A stretch of DNA of 64,000 nt. It comes from Mediterraneibacter glycyrrhizinilyticus (GTDB taxonomy: Bacteria; Bacillota; Clostridia; Lachnospirales; Lachnospiraceae). The translations under genes were made by a program, and so were the position numbers. Below are positions 1 to 9,302 of the stretch, piece after piece. How positions within the stretch are numbered: position 1 is the first letter of the stretch; every line of letters starts with the position of its first letter. The stretch lies in NCBI RefSeq assembly GCF_015560805.1, contig NZ_JADMSO010000002.1:248001-312000 (forward strand). Reading direction: 5' to 3'. The notes under the pieces were generated by a model that saw only the letters and a program-made list of their open reading frames with translations, did no database searches and was not told where the DNA came from.

Positions 1-140
1 ATATCGAAGTGTTTGACCGGATCGATAAACCGACCATGACAGGCAAAATGGTATATCCGGTGACCGACCGTTTCATCGTGCAGTGGGAAGAGATGAAACA
101 GGTGTACAAAAAAGCGATCAATTTGGGAAGTATTTTCTAA
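1..140 (+). CDS. PssD/Alg14-like UDP-GlcNAc-type glycosyltransferase subunit (3' end only)
   Basis: Only the last 45 codons are inside the window, read in the frame beginning at base 3 and ending in TAA at 138-140. The C-terminal text (FDRIDKP, YPVTDRFIVQWEEM, INLGSIF) is what I recall from PssD/Alg14-type subunits, which anchor the soluble PssE/Alg13 partner to the membrane and transfer the second sugar of a polysaccharide repeat unit. The PssE-like partner starts 12 bases downstream, which supports the call strongly. The N-terminus, promoter and any upstream priming transferase lie outside the window. Confidence 0.8.
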   Translation, partial: IEVFDRIDKPTMTGKMVYPVTDRFIVQWEEMKQVYKKAINLGSIF

Positions 141-152
141 GGGGAGACTGAT

Positions 153-650
153 ATGATATTTGTGACAGTAGGAACACATGAACAGCCGTTTGACCGGCTG
201 CTTACGGAAATCGACCGATTAAAAGAAAACGGGACCATTCAGGAACCGGTCATGATACAATCCGGCTTTTCTACATATGAGCCAAAGTATTGTGAATGGA
301 AAAAACTGATCCCTTATGCGGAGATGATAAAAAATGTCAAGGAAGCGCGGATCGTGATCACGCATGGCGGACCGGCAAGCTTTATGATGGCGCTTCAGGA
401 AGAAAAGATTCCGATCGTTGTTCCGCGCCGCGCAGAATTTGACGAGCATGTCAATGATCATCAGGCGGAGTTTGCGGCGGCAGTGGCGAAACGGTACGGA
501 AATATCATCCCGGTCATGGACATTGCGGAGTTAGAAACGATCGTTTCCGATTATGATCAGATCGTATCGAAAATGTCATCGAAAGTGACCAGTAATAATG
601 CAAAATTCAATGAAGCATTTGAAAAGATTGTAGAGGAAGTAGTGAAATGA
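153..650 (+). CDS. PssE/Alg13-like glycosyltransferase catalytic subunit
   Basis: A 165-residue protein of the Alg13/GT28 C-terminal family. It opens with MIFVTVGTHEQPFDRLL, the typical UDP-GlcNAc-binding start, and carries THGGPASFM near residue 71, the conserved glycine-rich GT-B donor site. Families of this type work as a two-protein enzyme with a PssD/Alg14 subunit, here the gene just upstream, adding a sugar to a lipid-linked precursor on the cytoplasmic face. The ATG follows GGGGAG at about 8 bases. The stop overlaps the next start (ATGA at 647-650), so translation is probably coupled. Confidence 0.88.
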   Translation: MIFVTVGTHEQPFDRLLTEIDRLKENGTIQEPVMIQSGFSTYEPKYCEWKKLIPYAEMIKNVKEARIVITHGGPASFMMALQEEKIPIVVPRRAEFDEHVNDHQAEFAAAVAKRYGNIIPVMDIAELETIVSDYDQIVSKMSSKVTSNNAKFNEAFEKIVEEVVK

Positions 651-1738
651 AACTATTATGGATCACAACGGTTGAGATCAATTACAATGGAATTTCAGAC
701 TGTATGTATCAATATTTGCAGGCGATGGATAAAAGTGGGATGGAGATTGATATTCTTGCGGTAAAACCATCCAATCCGGAATATGAAAAGCGTTTTCTCG
801 ATCTTGGATGCCGGGTATTTCATTTGGACTGCCGGAATTCCAATCCGCCGCTTTATACGATCCGGCTTGCAAAACTGATACGGAAGCAGCAGTATGATCT
901 CGTGCATGTTCACGGCAACAGTGCGACAATGACGTTTGACCTTCTCGGTGCGAAACTAGGGGGATGTAACGTGCGGATCGCGCACAGCCACAATACAAGC
1001 TGCACCCATGTGACAGAGGACAAGATACTGCGCCCTCTGTTTTATCATCTTGTGACGGAACGTTATGCCTGTGGAAAAGCGGCTGGCGAGTGGCTTTACA
1101 AAGAGCGCCCGTTTTCGGTGATCCCGAATGGGCGGGATTTAAAACGGCTGACATATTTACCGGAGATCCGGGAGCGGTTCCGCAGACAGTGGAAGATGGA
1201 AGACGCTTTTGTGATCGGTCATGTGGGCAGCTTTAATGAAGTGAAAAATCAGGAATTTGTTGTGGAAGTATTTCAAAAATTTTCCGAAAAAAATCCGAAA
1301 GCACGCCTTGTGCTGATGGGAGACGGAGAGCGGATGGACGCTGTAAAAGCACAGTGTCAGGAACTTCACATTGCCGATCGGGTATTGTTTCTCGGAAATG
1401 TACCGAATGTGGCGGAACTTTTAAATGCAATGGATCTGATGCTGCTTCCAAGCAGACATGAGGGACTTCCGCTTGTTGTGATGGAATGGCAGGCAGCCGG
1501 ACTGCCGAGTGTGCTGTCTGATGTGATCACGAGAGAGTGTAAACTGTGCGACCTGGTACAGTATCTGCCGTTGGAGGCAGGAGCAGAAGAATGGACCAAA
1601 GCGATTGCAGATATGCCGATCCCGGATCGGGAAAAAGCTTGCAGGATGGGACAGACGGCATTAAAAGCAGCAGGATATGATCTGGAGGAAAATGCGGCGC
1701 ATTTAAAAGAAATGTATCAAGACCTGATCCGGTCTTAA
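647..1738 (+). CDS. GT4-family glycosyltransferase (EpsF/CapM-like)
   Basis: A 363-residue GT-B glycosyltransferase. The N-terminal acceptor domain holds HVHGNSATM near residue 88. The C-terminal donor domain has GHVGSFNEVKNQ near residue 190 and the E-x7-E-type element EGLPLVVMEWQ near residue 270, which marks GT4 enzymes. Length is normal for exopolysaccharide transferases of the EpsF type. It starts inside the stop of the PssE-like gene. The sugar and linkage cannot be read from sequence; assignment to repeat-unit assembly rests on its position. Confidence 0.88.
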   Translation: MKLLWITTVEINYNGISDCMYQYLQAMDKSGMEIDILAVKPSNPEYEKRFLDLGCRVFHLDCRNSNPPLYTIRLAKLIRKQQYDLVHVHGNSATMTFDLLGAKLGGCNVRIAHSHNTSCTHVTEDKILRPLFYHLVTERYACGKAAGEWLYKERPFSVIPNGRDLKRLTYLPEIRERFRRQWKMEDAFVIGHVGSFNEVKNQEFVVEVFQKFSEKNPKARLVLMGDGERMDAVKAQCQELHIADRVLFLGNVPNVAELLNAMDLMLLPSRHEGLPLVVMEWQAAGLPSVLSDVITRECKLCDLVQYLPLEAGAEEWTKAIADMPIPDREKACRMGQTALKAAGYDLEENAAHLKEMYQDLIRS

Positions 1739-1795
1739 AAAACAGAAAACACAACGTGTATGCTGGATGTGAAAAAATGGGAGAGGATACAAAGG

Positions 1796-2617
1796 ATGGC
1801 AAATGAACTGACAAGACAGCTTCAATTGAGAGAGCTGGAGATCTTAATAGAGTTGGATCGTGTGTGCAAAGAAGAAAATCTGACTTATTTTCTGGAGGGG
1901 GGAACGCTGCTCGGCGCGCTTCGGCACGGTGGTTTTATTCCGTGGGATGACGATATCGACGTGCTGATGCCAAGAGAAGATTATAATCGATTGATCGACG
2001 TATTCCGCGAGGGAAAATTAAAAGGGTATCATCTGCAGTGTATCGAGACCGATCCCGGATATTGGAACTTCTTTGCGAAACTTCGGAAAAACGGAACGAC
2101 ATTTATCACAAAGGAAGAAAGGTATGTGAAGAGTCATCAGGGCGTTTTTATTGATATTTTCCCGATGGAGGGGATTGAACGGGAACACGCAGAGGGGATC
2201 AGGAAATGCGACTTCTGGCAGCCATTGCTGCGGTCGGTTTTGCTTCGCCGGGTCCATATGACCGTGCAGGGTGGAAGCGGGAAAAAAGAGATCGTATTGA
2301 AAATGCTGAAAGGACTGCTGGCGCCATTTTCGAACACTGCGCTTCAGCATTTCGGGACCCGTTTTTTGAAATCCAAACCGAAACAGGCGGCAGACGCTTA
2401 TTACCGCGCGCCGATCACACGGGGAGACAAAGAAATGAACAGGGTATGGCCGTTTGAAAAGGTCTATCCGGCGGAAACATTGAAGTTTGAAGACCACGAT
2501 TTTCCGGTGTTCCATGATTACCGCTGGTATTTGGAGCAGCTTTACGGCAATACTTATATGGAACTTCCGCCGGAAGAAGACCGTGTGACGCATGAGCCGT
2601 GGAAAATCGAATTGTAG
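1796..2617 (+). CDS. LicD-family phosphotransferase
   Basis: A protein of 273 residues with the LicD signature: FLEGGTLLGALRHGGFIPWDDDIDV (given in pieces: EGGTLLGALRHGG then PWDDDIDV), the metal- and nucleotide-binding core of the nucleotidyltransferase-like fold. LicD proteins transfer phosphocholine or other phospho-substituents onto surface glycans. I chose the ATG at 1796 because GGGAGAGG lies 9 bases before it. An in-frame ATG at 1760 would add 12 residues but has no good ribosome site. No choline-uptake or CDP-choline genes are visible nearby, so the transferred group is unknown. Confidence 0.87.
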   Translation: MANELTRQLQLRELEILIELDRVCKEENLTYFLEGGTLLGALRHGGFIPWDDDIDVLMPREDYNRLIDVFREGKLKGYHLQCIETDPGYWNFFAKLRKNGTTFITKEERYVKSHQGVFIDIFPMEGIEREHAEGIRKCDFWQPLLRSVLLRRVHMTVQGGSGKKEIVLKMLKGLLAPFSNTALQHFGTRFLKSKPKQAADAYYRAPITRGDKEMNRVWPFEKVYPAETLKFEDHDFPVFHDYRWYLEQLYGNTYMELPPEEDRVTHEPWKIEL

Positions 2618-2647
2618 AATTGTAATGGAAGGAAATAATAAAAAATC

Positions 2648-3583
2648 ATGGTATCGATCATTATGTCAACCTACAATGGAACAACCTATCTGGAAGAACA
2701 ACTGGATTCGATCCGGTTGCAGACCCGTCCGGCGGATGAGGTTGTGATCAGCGATGATTGTTCCAAAGATCAGACGGTTGAGGCAGTCAAAGCGTATATT
2801 CAGAAATATGATCTGAAAAACTGGAGCATATGCCGCAATGAGACAAACTGCGGATGGGAAAAAAATTTCATGCAGGGGATCGAAAAGACAAGGGGAGACC
2901 TTCTCTTTTTTGCGGATCAGGATGATATTTGGGAAGCGGAAAAATTAGAAAAAATGTGTGCAGTCATGGAACAGCACCCGGAGATCTCGGTTCTGGCTTC
3001 GGACTATACGCCGTTTTATATGGACGCTGCGGTGGACAAGGTAAGAAATGAGGAAAAAATGCAAAGCGACGGTACGCTGGAACAATATCCGTTTGATACC
3101 GGTTTTTTATATGTACACAGACCGGGGTGCGTATATTGTACCAGGAGATCATTTGCGGAAAAGATCAAATTGTATTGGTTTGAAAAATACCCGCATGATG
3201 CATTGTTCTGGCGGTATGCCAATCTGACCGGCGGACTCTATTTGTATCATGAACCGTTGATCCGGTTCCGGCGGCATGCCAACAATGCCTCATCCGTGGC
3301 AACGACCGGGCTTGCAAAGAAGACGGCGGATGCTGTTTATTATGTGGAAGTGCTGAAAAAACTGGAGCAGTTTATAAAAGAGCAGAATATCATTCTTTCG
3401 GATCGGCAAAAAAGGATCATCGGGAAAGTGATCCGATACAGCAGATACAGACTTCGTTTTTTGAAAGATCATAGTCTGTTATGCGGTATCCGGCTGATAC
3501 GATATTTAGATTGTTATTATGCACCGAAGACATGGATTTCCGATTGGATCATTGTATTATTCAAAAAGGAAATGAAACGTTAA
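2648..3583 (+). CDS. GT2-family glycosyltransferase (rhamnosyltransferase-like)
   Basis: A 311-residue GT-A enzyme. It has the GT2 start VSIIMSTYNGTTYLEEQLDSI, the nucleotide-binding SDDCSKDQT near residue 37 and the DxD-type motif ADQDDIW near residue 91. This arrangement (FADQDDIW) is common among rhamnosyl- and related transferases of capsule and O-antigen loci. It lies 30 bases after licD. Specificity for rhamnose is a family tendency, not something shown here. Confidence 0.85.
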   Translation: MVSIIMSTYNGTTYLEEQLDSIRLQTRPADEVVISDDCSKDQTVEAVKAYIQKYDLKNWSICRNETNCGWEKNFMQGIEKTRGDLLFFADQDDIWEAEKLEKMCAVMEQHPEISVLASDYTPFYMDAAVDKVRNEEKMQSDGTLEQYPFDTGFLYVHRPGCVYCTRRSFAEKIKLYWFEKYPHDALFWRYANLTGGLYLYHEPLIRFRRHANNASSVATTGLAKKTADAVYYVEVLKKLEQFIKEQNIILSDRQKRIIGKVIRYSRYRLRFLKDHSLLCGIRLIRYLDCYYAPKTWISDWIIVLFKKEMKR

Positions 3584-3601
3584 GACAGAGAGGGAAAACG
3601 A

Positions 3602-4534
3602 ATGGAAAACAGACAGGAAGAGCCACGCTTCAGCGTGATCATTGTGACGTGCAACCGACTTGCGTTGTTGAAAGAGTGTGTTGCGCATGCATCGAATCAG
3701 GAGAAAATGCCGGAAAAAATCATCATCATCAACAATGCAAGTACGGACGGCACACTTGAATATCTGCAGGAAGAGCAGTTTCAAAGCCCATTGTATCATA
3801 TCGTAAATGAATCCGAAAACCTCGGCGGGGCAGGCGGTTTCTCCCGCGGCGTCGAAACAGCGCTTGCGGAAAAAGGAGACTGGTTTTTGTTGATCGACGA
3901 CGATGCGATGATCGCGCCGGATTTCCTAAGCAGTATCGCAGAGGCGGTCAAAAGTCATCCGGAATGCGGTGCGTTTACCGGAGTGGTGGAGACAGAGGGA
4001 CAGATCGACACACTTCATCGCCGGAGAAGAAAAAAAGCGGGAAGCGTACAGATGGTAAATATTCCGGAAGAAGTGTACAAAGGAGAGGAATTTGAACTGG
4101 ACGCCGCGTCGTTCTGCGGATTGGTTGTTGGAAGAAAGATCGTGGAGAAGATCGGTCTTCCGGAGAAAGAGTTTTTTATCTGGAATGACGATCTGGAATA
4201 TTCGCTTCGTATCCGGATGCACACAGAAATCCGAAATATCAACCGTGCCCGGCTGAATCATAAGACAAATTTGTACAGCCAGAGAAGCAGTAAACGGTAT
4301 CTCTGGAAAGATTATTATGGATTCCGGAATTATTTTTACACATGCAGGAAGTATGGAAATAAAACGGACTGTATCATGAGCTATGCGATCCCAAGACTGC
4401 GGCTGATCTACTGGAGAATGCAGCATATCATCAGCAGAAAAGATTATGTGTACAATCTGGAAATGCTGAATCGCTGCCGGAAAGACGCGAAACAGGGAAA
4501 ACTGGGGATCGTGAAAGAATATTTTCCGGGATAG
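3602..4534 (+). CDS. GT2-family glycosyltransferase (GlfT2-like)
   Basis: A 310-residue GT2 enzyme. Visible motifs are VIIVTCNRLALLKECV at the start, INNASTDGT near residue 42, NLGGAGGFSRGV near residue 76 and the catalytic LLIDDDA near residue 98, followed by WNDDLEYSLR near residue 197. The GGAGGF/DDDA/WxDDxE combination is characteristic of galactofuranosyltransferase-like GT2 proteins. No UDP-galactopyranose mutase is in the window, so the donor is open. It ends 11 bases before the next start. Confidence 0.84.
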   Translation: MENRQEEPRFSVIIVTCNRLALLKECVAHASNQEKMPEKIIIINNASTDGTLEYLQEEQFQSPLYHIVNESENLGGAGGFSRGVETALAEKGDWFLLIDDDAMIAPDFLSSIAEAVKSHPECGAFTGVVETEGQIDTLHRRRRKKAGSVQMVNIPEEVYKGEEFELDAASFCGLVVGRKIVEKIGLPEKEFFIWNDDLEYSLRIRMHTEIRNINRARLNHKTNLYSQRSSKRYLWKDYYGFRNYFYTCRKYGNKTDCIMSYAIPRLRLIYWRMQHIISRKDYVYNLEMLNRCRKDAKQGKLGIVKEYFPG

Positions 4535-4545
4535 AGGTGAAGCGG

Positions 4546-6054
4546 ATGAAATATCATTTGAAAGAATCTAAAATGGTGGAAGTGATCGCATATCTGTATA
4601 TTATGCTTCCTTTTCTGATATTTGCAGTCGGCTGGATGGGAAAACGGTTCTGGATACCGATTTTGTTCGTACTTATTTTTAGCTTTTATAAAATATGTAA
4701 AGAAATGGAGAAAAGCTGGATTCCCGAGTTGCACAAAGAAAATCTGTTAAAGATTGTCTTTATCATCACGGTCATCGGAGTCTGGGTCTATTATTCAGGG
4801 ATCGGACGGCTTGTATTTCAAAATACAGACCATAGTGCAAGAAACGCCATTTTTGATATTTTAGTTCAGTATGATTGGCCTGTGATCAATTATGATGTCA
4901 ATCTGGACATCATGCCAAAAGGAACGACAGCGACAAGTCTTGTATACTATATTGGTTTTTGGCTTCCGGCAGCGGTAGTCGGAAAAATCTTCGGTCTGGA
5001 AGCGGGATATGGTTTTCAGATTTTTTGGGCAATCTTAGGAATCACACTTGTGTATTATCTGCTGTGTGAACGATATAAAAAACTGTTGATGTGGTCTTTG
5101 CTGATACTTATATTTTTCAGCGGACTGGACGTGATCGGATATTGTCTGAGCACCGGGACATTACAGGCGTGGGTTGGGGATGCGCATCTTGAGTGGTGGG
5201 TTGGACAACCTTATCAATATTCCAGTATGACAACACAGCTTTTCTGGGTGTTCAATCAGGCGATTCCGGCATGGCTCTGCACAATGTTGGCATGGAAGCA
5301 GAAAAATAACCGATCGATCGTAGTGATACTGGCATGTTGTATGCTGCCGAGTACATTTGGATTTGTAGGACTTCTCTTTCTTGTATGTTTTTGGATGTTT
5401 ACAAGAAGATATGAAAATGTTCAGGGAAAAACAAAAAAAGAACGATTCGTTTCTTATACAAAAAGCTGGATCAAAGATACATTTACCGTACAGAATATAT
5501 TGGGAGGCGGTGTGATCGGGATTTTCTCATTTTTATATTTGTCCATTAACTTATCCGGAAATACAGTGATGGAAAAACAATCTCTTGGAGCTGCCTATAC
5601 CGATCATCCGTTAAAATATTTTATGTTTATTTTGTTGGAAGTAGGCGTATATTTCCTGATACTTTATAATTATCAAAAAAAGAATGCATTATATTACTAC
5701 ATTTTAATTAATTTATTATTGATTCCATTTATTAAGATTGGAGCGGCAAGCGACTTTTGTATGCGGGCATCGATCCCGGCTTTGTTGATTCTGATGGTAT
5801 TCGTGATGGATACGTTGATCGAAGCAAATAAAAAGAAAGATCGGATGATCGTGGGGATGCTTGTTCTTACACTTTTGATAGGGAGTATGACACCAATCCA
5901 TGAAATTGGAAGAACATTTCGGGAGACGATTGAGCGTTTGTATACGGAAGAACCGGTATATGAGCCCTCGTCAGATCTGAAAGATATATTTAATGGCAGA
6001 AATTTTTCAGGACCGACAGATCATTCATTTTTCTTTAAATATATTGCAAAGTGA
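4546..6054 (+). CDS. Polytopic membrane protein, GT-C-like or polymerase candidate
   Basis: A protein of about 500 residues with roughly ten hydrophobic segments. The first extracytoplasmic loop carries acidic residues in NTDHSARNAIFDIL, the place where GT-C glycosyltransferases keep their catalytic Asp. A short soluble tail ends the protein. I place the start at the ATG at 4546, with AGAGG at 4533-4537; a GTG at 4537 would overlap that site. The likely role is transfer from a polyprenyl-phosphate sugar, or chain polymerisation, on the outer face of the membrane. I do not recognise a named family. Confidence 0.7.
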   Translation: MKYHLKESKMVEVIAYLYIMLPFLIFAVGWMGKRFWIPILFVLIFSFYKICKEMEKSWIPELHKENLLKIVFIITVIGVWVYYSGIGRLVFQNTDHSARNAIFDILVQYDWPVINYDVNLDIMPKGTTATSLVYYIGFWLPAAVVGKIFGLEAGYGFQIFWAILGITLVYYLLCERYKKLLMWSLLILIFFSGLDVIGYCLSTGTLQAWVGDAHLEWWVGQPYQYSSMTTQLFWVFNQAIPAWLCTMLAWKQKNNRSIVVILACCMLPSTFGFVGLLFLVCFWMFTRRYENVQGKTKKERFVSYTKSWIKDTFTVQNILGGGVIGIFSFLYLSINLSGNTVMEKQSLGAAYTDHPLKYFMFILLEVGVYFLILYNYQKKNALYYYILINLLLIPFIKIGAASDFCMRASIPALLILMVFVMDTLIEANKKKDRMIVGMLVLTLLIGSMTPIHEIGRTFRETIERLYTEEPVYEPSSDLKDIFNGRNFSGPTDHSFFFKYIAK

Positions 6055-6124
6055 CAGAATTTAATGAGTTTCGCATTTCAAGGACATAACAAAAAACGAA
6101 AAGTCTGGAAAATTGAATCTTTAG

Positions 6125-6153
6125 TAGAAAAAAATGTAGAAACATGTTATAAT
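6125..6153 (+). promoter_or_regulatory. Promoter inside the polysaccharide locus
   Basis: TAGAAA at 6125-6130 and TATAAT at 6148-6153 are separated by 17 bases. A TG at 6145-6146 makes an extended -10. It sits in the 213-base gap between two membrane-protein genes, the longest non-coding gap in the first 19 kb, and would start a second transcription unit. Confidence 0.6.
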
Positions 6154-6197
6154 ATGTAAGATTTAAGCACAGATGAGGAATAACATAATACAAAAAT

Positions 6198-6218
6198 CCT
6201 TAAGTTTCCAACTTGAGG
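6198..6218 (+). other. Leader hairpin before the second polysaccharide transcription unit
   Basis: CCTTAAGTT (6198-6206) and AACTTGAGG (6210-6218) form a 9-pair stem with a 3-base loop. It lies in the predicted 5' leader, about 50 bases before the TTG start. No run of T follows, so it is not a normal terminator. Confidence 0.45.
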
Positions 6219-6267
6219 AATAAAAACACATGCTTGAATTTATATAAACGGAAAGGGAATATGCATA

Positions 6268-8082
6268 TTGAAAGAGGAGAGTTTATCAACTTCACAAAAA
6301 GAGAATAAGGTAAAAAAGATTTTATCTTCCCCTATGTTTTTAGCTGTTGGGATAAATCTTATCTTCTTCCTGTTGATTGTTTTTTTCTGTGATATGAAGT
6401 ATGAGGTATCGGATGATTTTATTATGGCTTCGATTATGTCCGGAGCATACGGTGATGCACCGAACCCTCAAATGATTTTTGTAAATGTGATCATTGGATA
6501 TTTGTTGCTTCCTTTATATTATCTTTTTCCTCAAATCAGTTGGTATTTCGTGGCAGAGGTTTTTCTGATTTTTGTATCATCGACAACAGTGACATATGTA
6601 TTGTTTGAAAAACTGGAAAAAGAAAAGGCGTTTATGCTTTCTGTTTTACTGATTTTGTTTTTTTCAAATGATGCATATATTCTTGTGCAGTTTACAAAGA
6701 CTGCCATGTTTGCAGTTATGGCTGGGGCAATGCTGTTTTTATGGGCATTGTTTGAAAAAAAGAGTATCTGGAAAATGATATTTGGAGGACTTCTTTGTCT
6801 CATAGGAACGATGGTTCGATTTTCGACGATCTATCTTGCAGGGGGATTTATTCTCTTTATCTTAGGATATGAATTTTGGAAGTTGTATGTCAGAAAAGAT
6901 AGTTTGGCAAAAGGATGGAAATATCCACTCCTTACGATCGTATTGTCCGGTTGTTTGGTGATCGGAGCAGCATATGGATGTAAATGGATCGATTGGTATA
7001 CCTATAACAATGATGAGGCATATGGATTTTTTACCGCATATAACAGTGCTCGCGCAGATGTTGTGGATGCGAGTAATTATGGATATGAAGCATATGCGGA
7101 GGATTTGAAGAGCGTAGGAATATCCGAGAATGACTATTACATGATGCGCAATTGGACGCTTGCAGACAATGACTTCTTTACCATTGAGAAATTACAACAG
7201 ACAGCAGATGCGATTTCTACTTATCAAGAACAACAAGATATGACATTTGATGTGATCATGGGACGGCTGCGGGAACGGAATTATTCGGGAATGCCCGTAT
7301 TTTTTGCATGTGCATTATTTCTGATACTTGGGATTTTTTTCAACAACAGAAAATGGTGGATGACTCTGGGAAGTATTGTCATAGGTATTGGATTGTTTGT
7401 GTATTTTTGCTTTGCGGAACGGCATGTATACCGGGTGGAGTATTCCATATTTTTAGGAATATTTTTGTGTGGACTTTATTTTTGGGATTCAGGAGAGAAA
7501 ACAAAACCTCTTTTTGCAGAAGAACGAACCGGTATGCGGTTATGTATGATCTTGTCCGGGCTTTGCATAGCTGCTCATATTGTCCTTTATATTCCGGATC
7601 AAAGCTATCGGGAAGTGACATCTGAGGAGCGGATCGCATATATAGATGATACATTTTATGATTCCGGGAATTATGATGCAGCAAAATATCGGAAAGTAGT
7701 AAATAAAGGACGACCCCAAAACGGACTTTTGGGTGAAATAGAGAATCATCAGGAAAATTATTATTTTTTGGATTTTGCAACAACGATACAGACACTTTAT
7801 TTTGAGTGGTCCCCGTGGAAAGCGCTTCCGGTGGGATATCATGATAATTTTGGATATATGGGAGGGGTTACGACGAACTTTCCGGATATTGTCCAAAGTT
7901 TGAAAGAAAAAAATATAGAAAATCCGCTTCAGTCACTTGTGAAGGAAAATATATATCTTGTTGATAATTATGCGCCTGAGGTGAAATTGAATTATCTAAG
8001 AGAACATTATTACCCGGAAGCTCGCGCCGAAGTGTACAAAGAAGTGGATGGATATACTATTTGGAAATTTTATGAAAAATAG
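6268..8082 (+). CDS. Large polytopic membrane protein, GT-C-like
   Basis: A 604-residue protein with about eleven hydrophobic segments in its first 440 residues and a soluble extracytoplasmic C-terminal part. An Asp pair (VSDDFIM) sits in the first external loop near residue 48, as in many GT-C enzymes. The start is a TTG at 6268 after GGAAAGGG; the ATG at 6261 is out of frame. It opens the second transcription unit of the locus. I infer a lipid-sugar-dependent glycosyltransferase; the exact family is not recognised. Confidence 0.68.
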   Translation: MKEESLSTSQKENKVKKILSSPMFLAVGINLIFFLLIVFFCDMKYEVSDDFIMASIMSGAYGDAPNPQMIFVNVIIGYLLLPLYYLFPQISWYFVAEVFLIFVSSTTVTYVLFEKLEKEKAFMLSVLLILFFSNDAYILVQFTKTAMFAVMAGAMLFLWALFEKKSIWKMIFGGLLCLIGTMVRFSTIYLAGGFILFILGYEFWKLYVRKDSLAKGWKYPLLTIVLSGCLVIGAAYGCKWIDWYTYNNDEAYGFFTAYNSARADVVDASNYGYEAYAEDLKSVGISENDYYMMRNWTLADNDFFTIEKLQQTADAISTYQEQQDMTFDVIMGRLRERNYSGMPVFFACALFLILGIFFNNRKWWMTLGSIVIGIGLFVYFCFAERHVYRVEYSIFLGIFLCGLYFWDSGEKTKPLFAEERTGMRLCMILSGLCIAAHIVLYIPDQSYREVTSEERIAYIDDTFYDSGNYDAAKYRKVVNKGRPQNGLLGEIENHQENYYFLDFATTIQTLYFEWSPWKALPVGYHDNFGYMGGVTTNFPDIVQSLKEKNIENPLQSLVKENIYLVDNYAPEVKLNYLREHYYPEARAEVYKEVDGYTIWKFYEK

Positions 8083-8119
8083 TTAGAAAAAATGCAGATG
8101 AGGAAAGGGAGAAAACGAA

Positions 8120-9253
8120 ATGATTAGTTTTAATGTGCCTCCGGTAGCAGGAAAAGAGTTGATTTATCTGGAAGAGGCGATCCGTTCTAAAAAAATATGC
8201 GGAGATGGGGCATTTACGAAACGGTGTTCCAGATGGTTGGAAGAACAGACGGGAAGTGAGAGAGTTCTTTTGACGACATCATGTACTCATGCGACAGAGT
8301 TAGCAGCAATTCTGACATATATAAAACCGGGAGATGAAGTGATCATGCCGTCATATACATTTGTATCCACAGCCGACGCATTTGTGCTTCGCGGGGCAAA
8401 GGCGGTTTTTGTTGACATCCGTCCGGATACGATGAATATAGATGAAACCCTGATTGAAGATGCGATCACAGAGAAAACCAGAGCAATCGTTCCGGTACAT
8501 TATGCAGGTGTTTCCTGTGAGATGGATACGATCTGTGATATTGCAAAGCGGCATAATCTGTATGTGATCGAAGATGCTGCTCAGGGCGTGATGGCGACCT
8601 ATAAAAGTCGTCCGCTTGGCACGATCGGCGATTATGGATGCTATAGTTTTCATGAGACGAAAAATCTCAGCATGGGAGAGGGCGGCGCCTTACTGATCAA
8701 AGACAAAGCAAATATTCTTCGGGCAGAAATTGTTCGTGAAAAAGGAACGAACAGAAGTCAGTTTTTCCGTGGTGAGATTGATAAGTACACATGGATGGAT
8801 GCCGGATCTTCTTATCTTCCAAGTGAATTGAATGCGGCTTATTTGTGGGCACAGTTAGAAGATGCACAAAAAATATACGATGATCGTATGCGGAGTTGGA
8901 ACTTGTATTATGAACAATTAAAACCTTTGGCAGATGAGGGGCGGATTGAGCTTCCTGTTATTCCGGAGGGATGCGTACATAATGCTCATATGTTCTATAT
9001 TAAGACAAGAGATTTGAAAGAAAGAACAGATCTGATCTTCTATTTAAAAGGAAAACAGATCAATAGTGTATTTCATTATATTCCGCTGCACAGTTCTCCG
9101 GCTGGAAAAAGACTTGGGGTATTTCATGGAGAAGATAAATATACAACGCGGGAAAGCGAGAGATTGCTGAGACTTCCGATGTACTATGGATTAGGGAAAG
9201 AAAATATAGAATGTGTGACAGAAAGTATTAAAAATTTTTATAAGGGATTGTAA
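8120..9253 (+). CDS. dTDP-4-amino-4,6-dideoxygalactose transaminase (RffA/WecE-like)
   Basis: A 377-residue DegT/DnrJ/EryC1 aminotransferase. It opens MISFNVPPVAGKE like E. coli WecE and keeps VLLTTSCTHATELAA, VDIRPDTMNID, YVIEDAAQG and the PLP lysine in FHETKNLSMGEGGAL near residue 181. The family makes dTDP-Fuc4N from dTDP-4-keto-6-deoxyglucose with glutamate as amino donor. The RmlA/RmlB enzymes needed for the substrate are not in this window. It implies that the glycan contains a 4-amino-4,6-dideoxyhexose. Confidence 0.88.
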   Translation: MISFNVPPVAGKELIYLEEAIRSKKICGDGAFTKRCSRWLEEQTGSERVLLTTSCTHATELAAILTYIKPGDEVIMPSYTFVSTADAFVLRGAKAVFVDIRPDTMNIDETLIEDAITEKTRAIVPVHYAGVSCEMDTICDIAKRHNLYVIEDAAQGVMATYKSRPLGTIGDYGCYSFHETKNLSMGEGGALLIKDKANILRAEIVREKGTNRSQFFRGEIDKYTWMDAGSSYLPSELNAAYLWAQLEDAQKIYDDRMRSWNLYYEQLKPLADEGRIELPVIPEGCVHNAHMFYIKTRDLKERTDLIFYLKGKQINSVFHYIPLHSSPAGKRLGVFHGEDKYTTRESERLLRLPMYYGLGKENIECVTESIKNFYKGL

Positions 9254-9302
9254 AAAATAGGAATGATAAATCACGATAAAGAGATGGAAGGAGTAGATAA
9301 AC

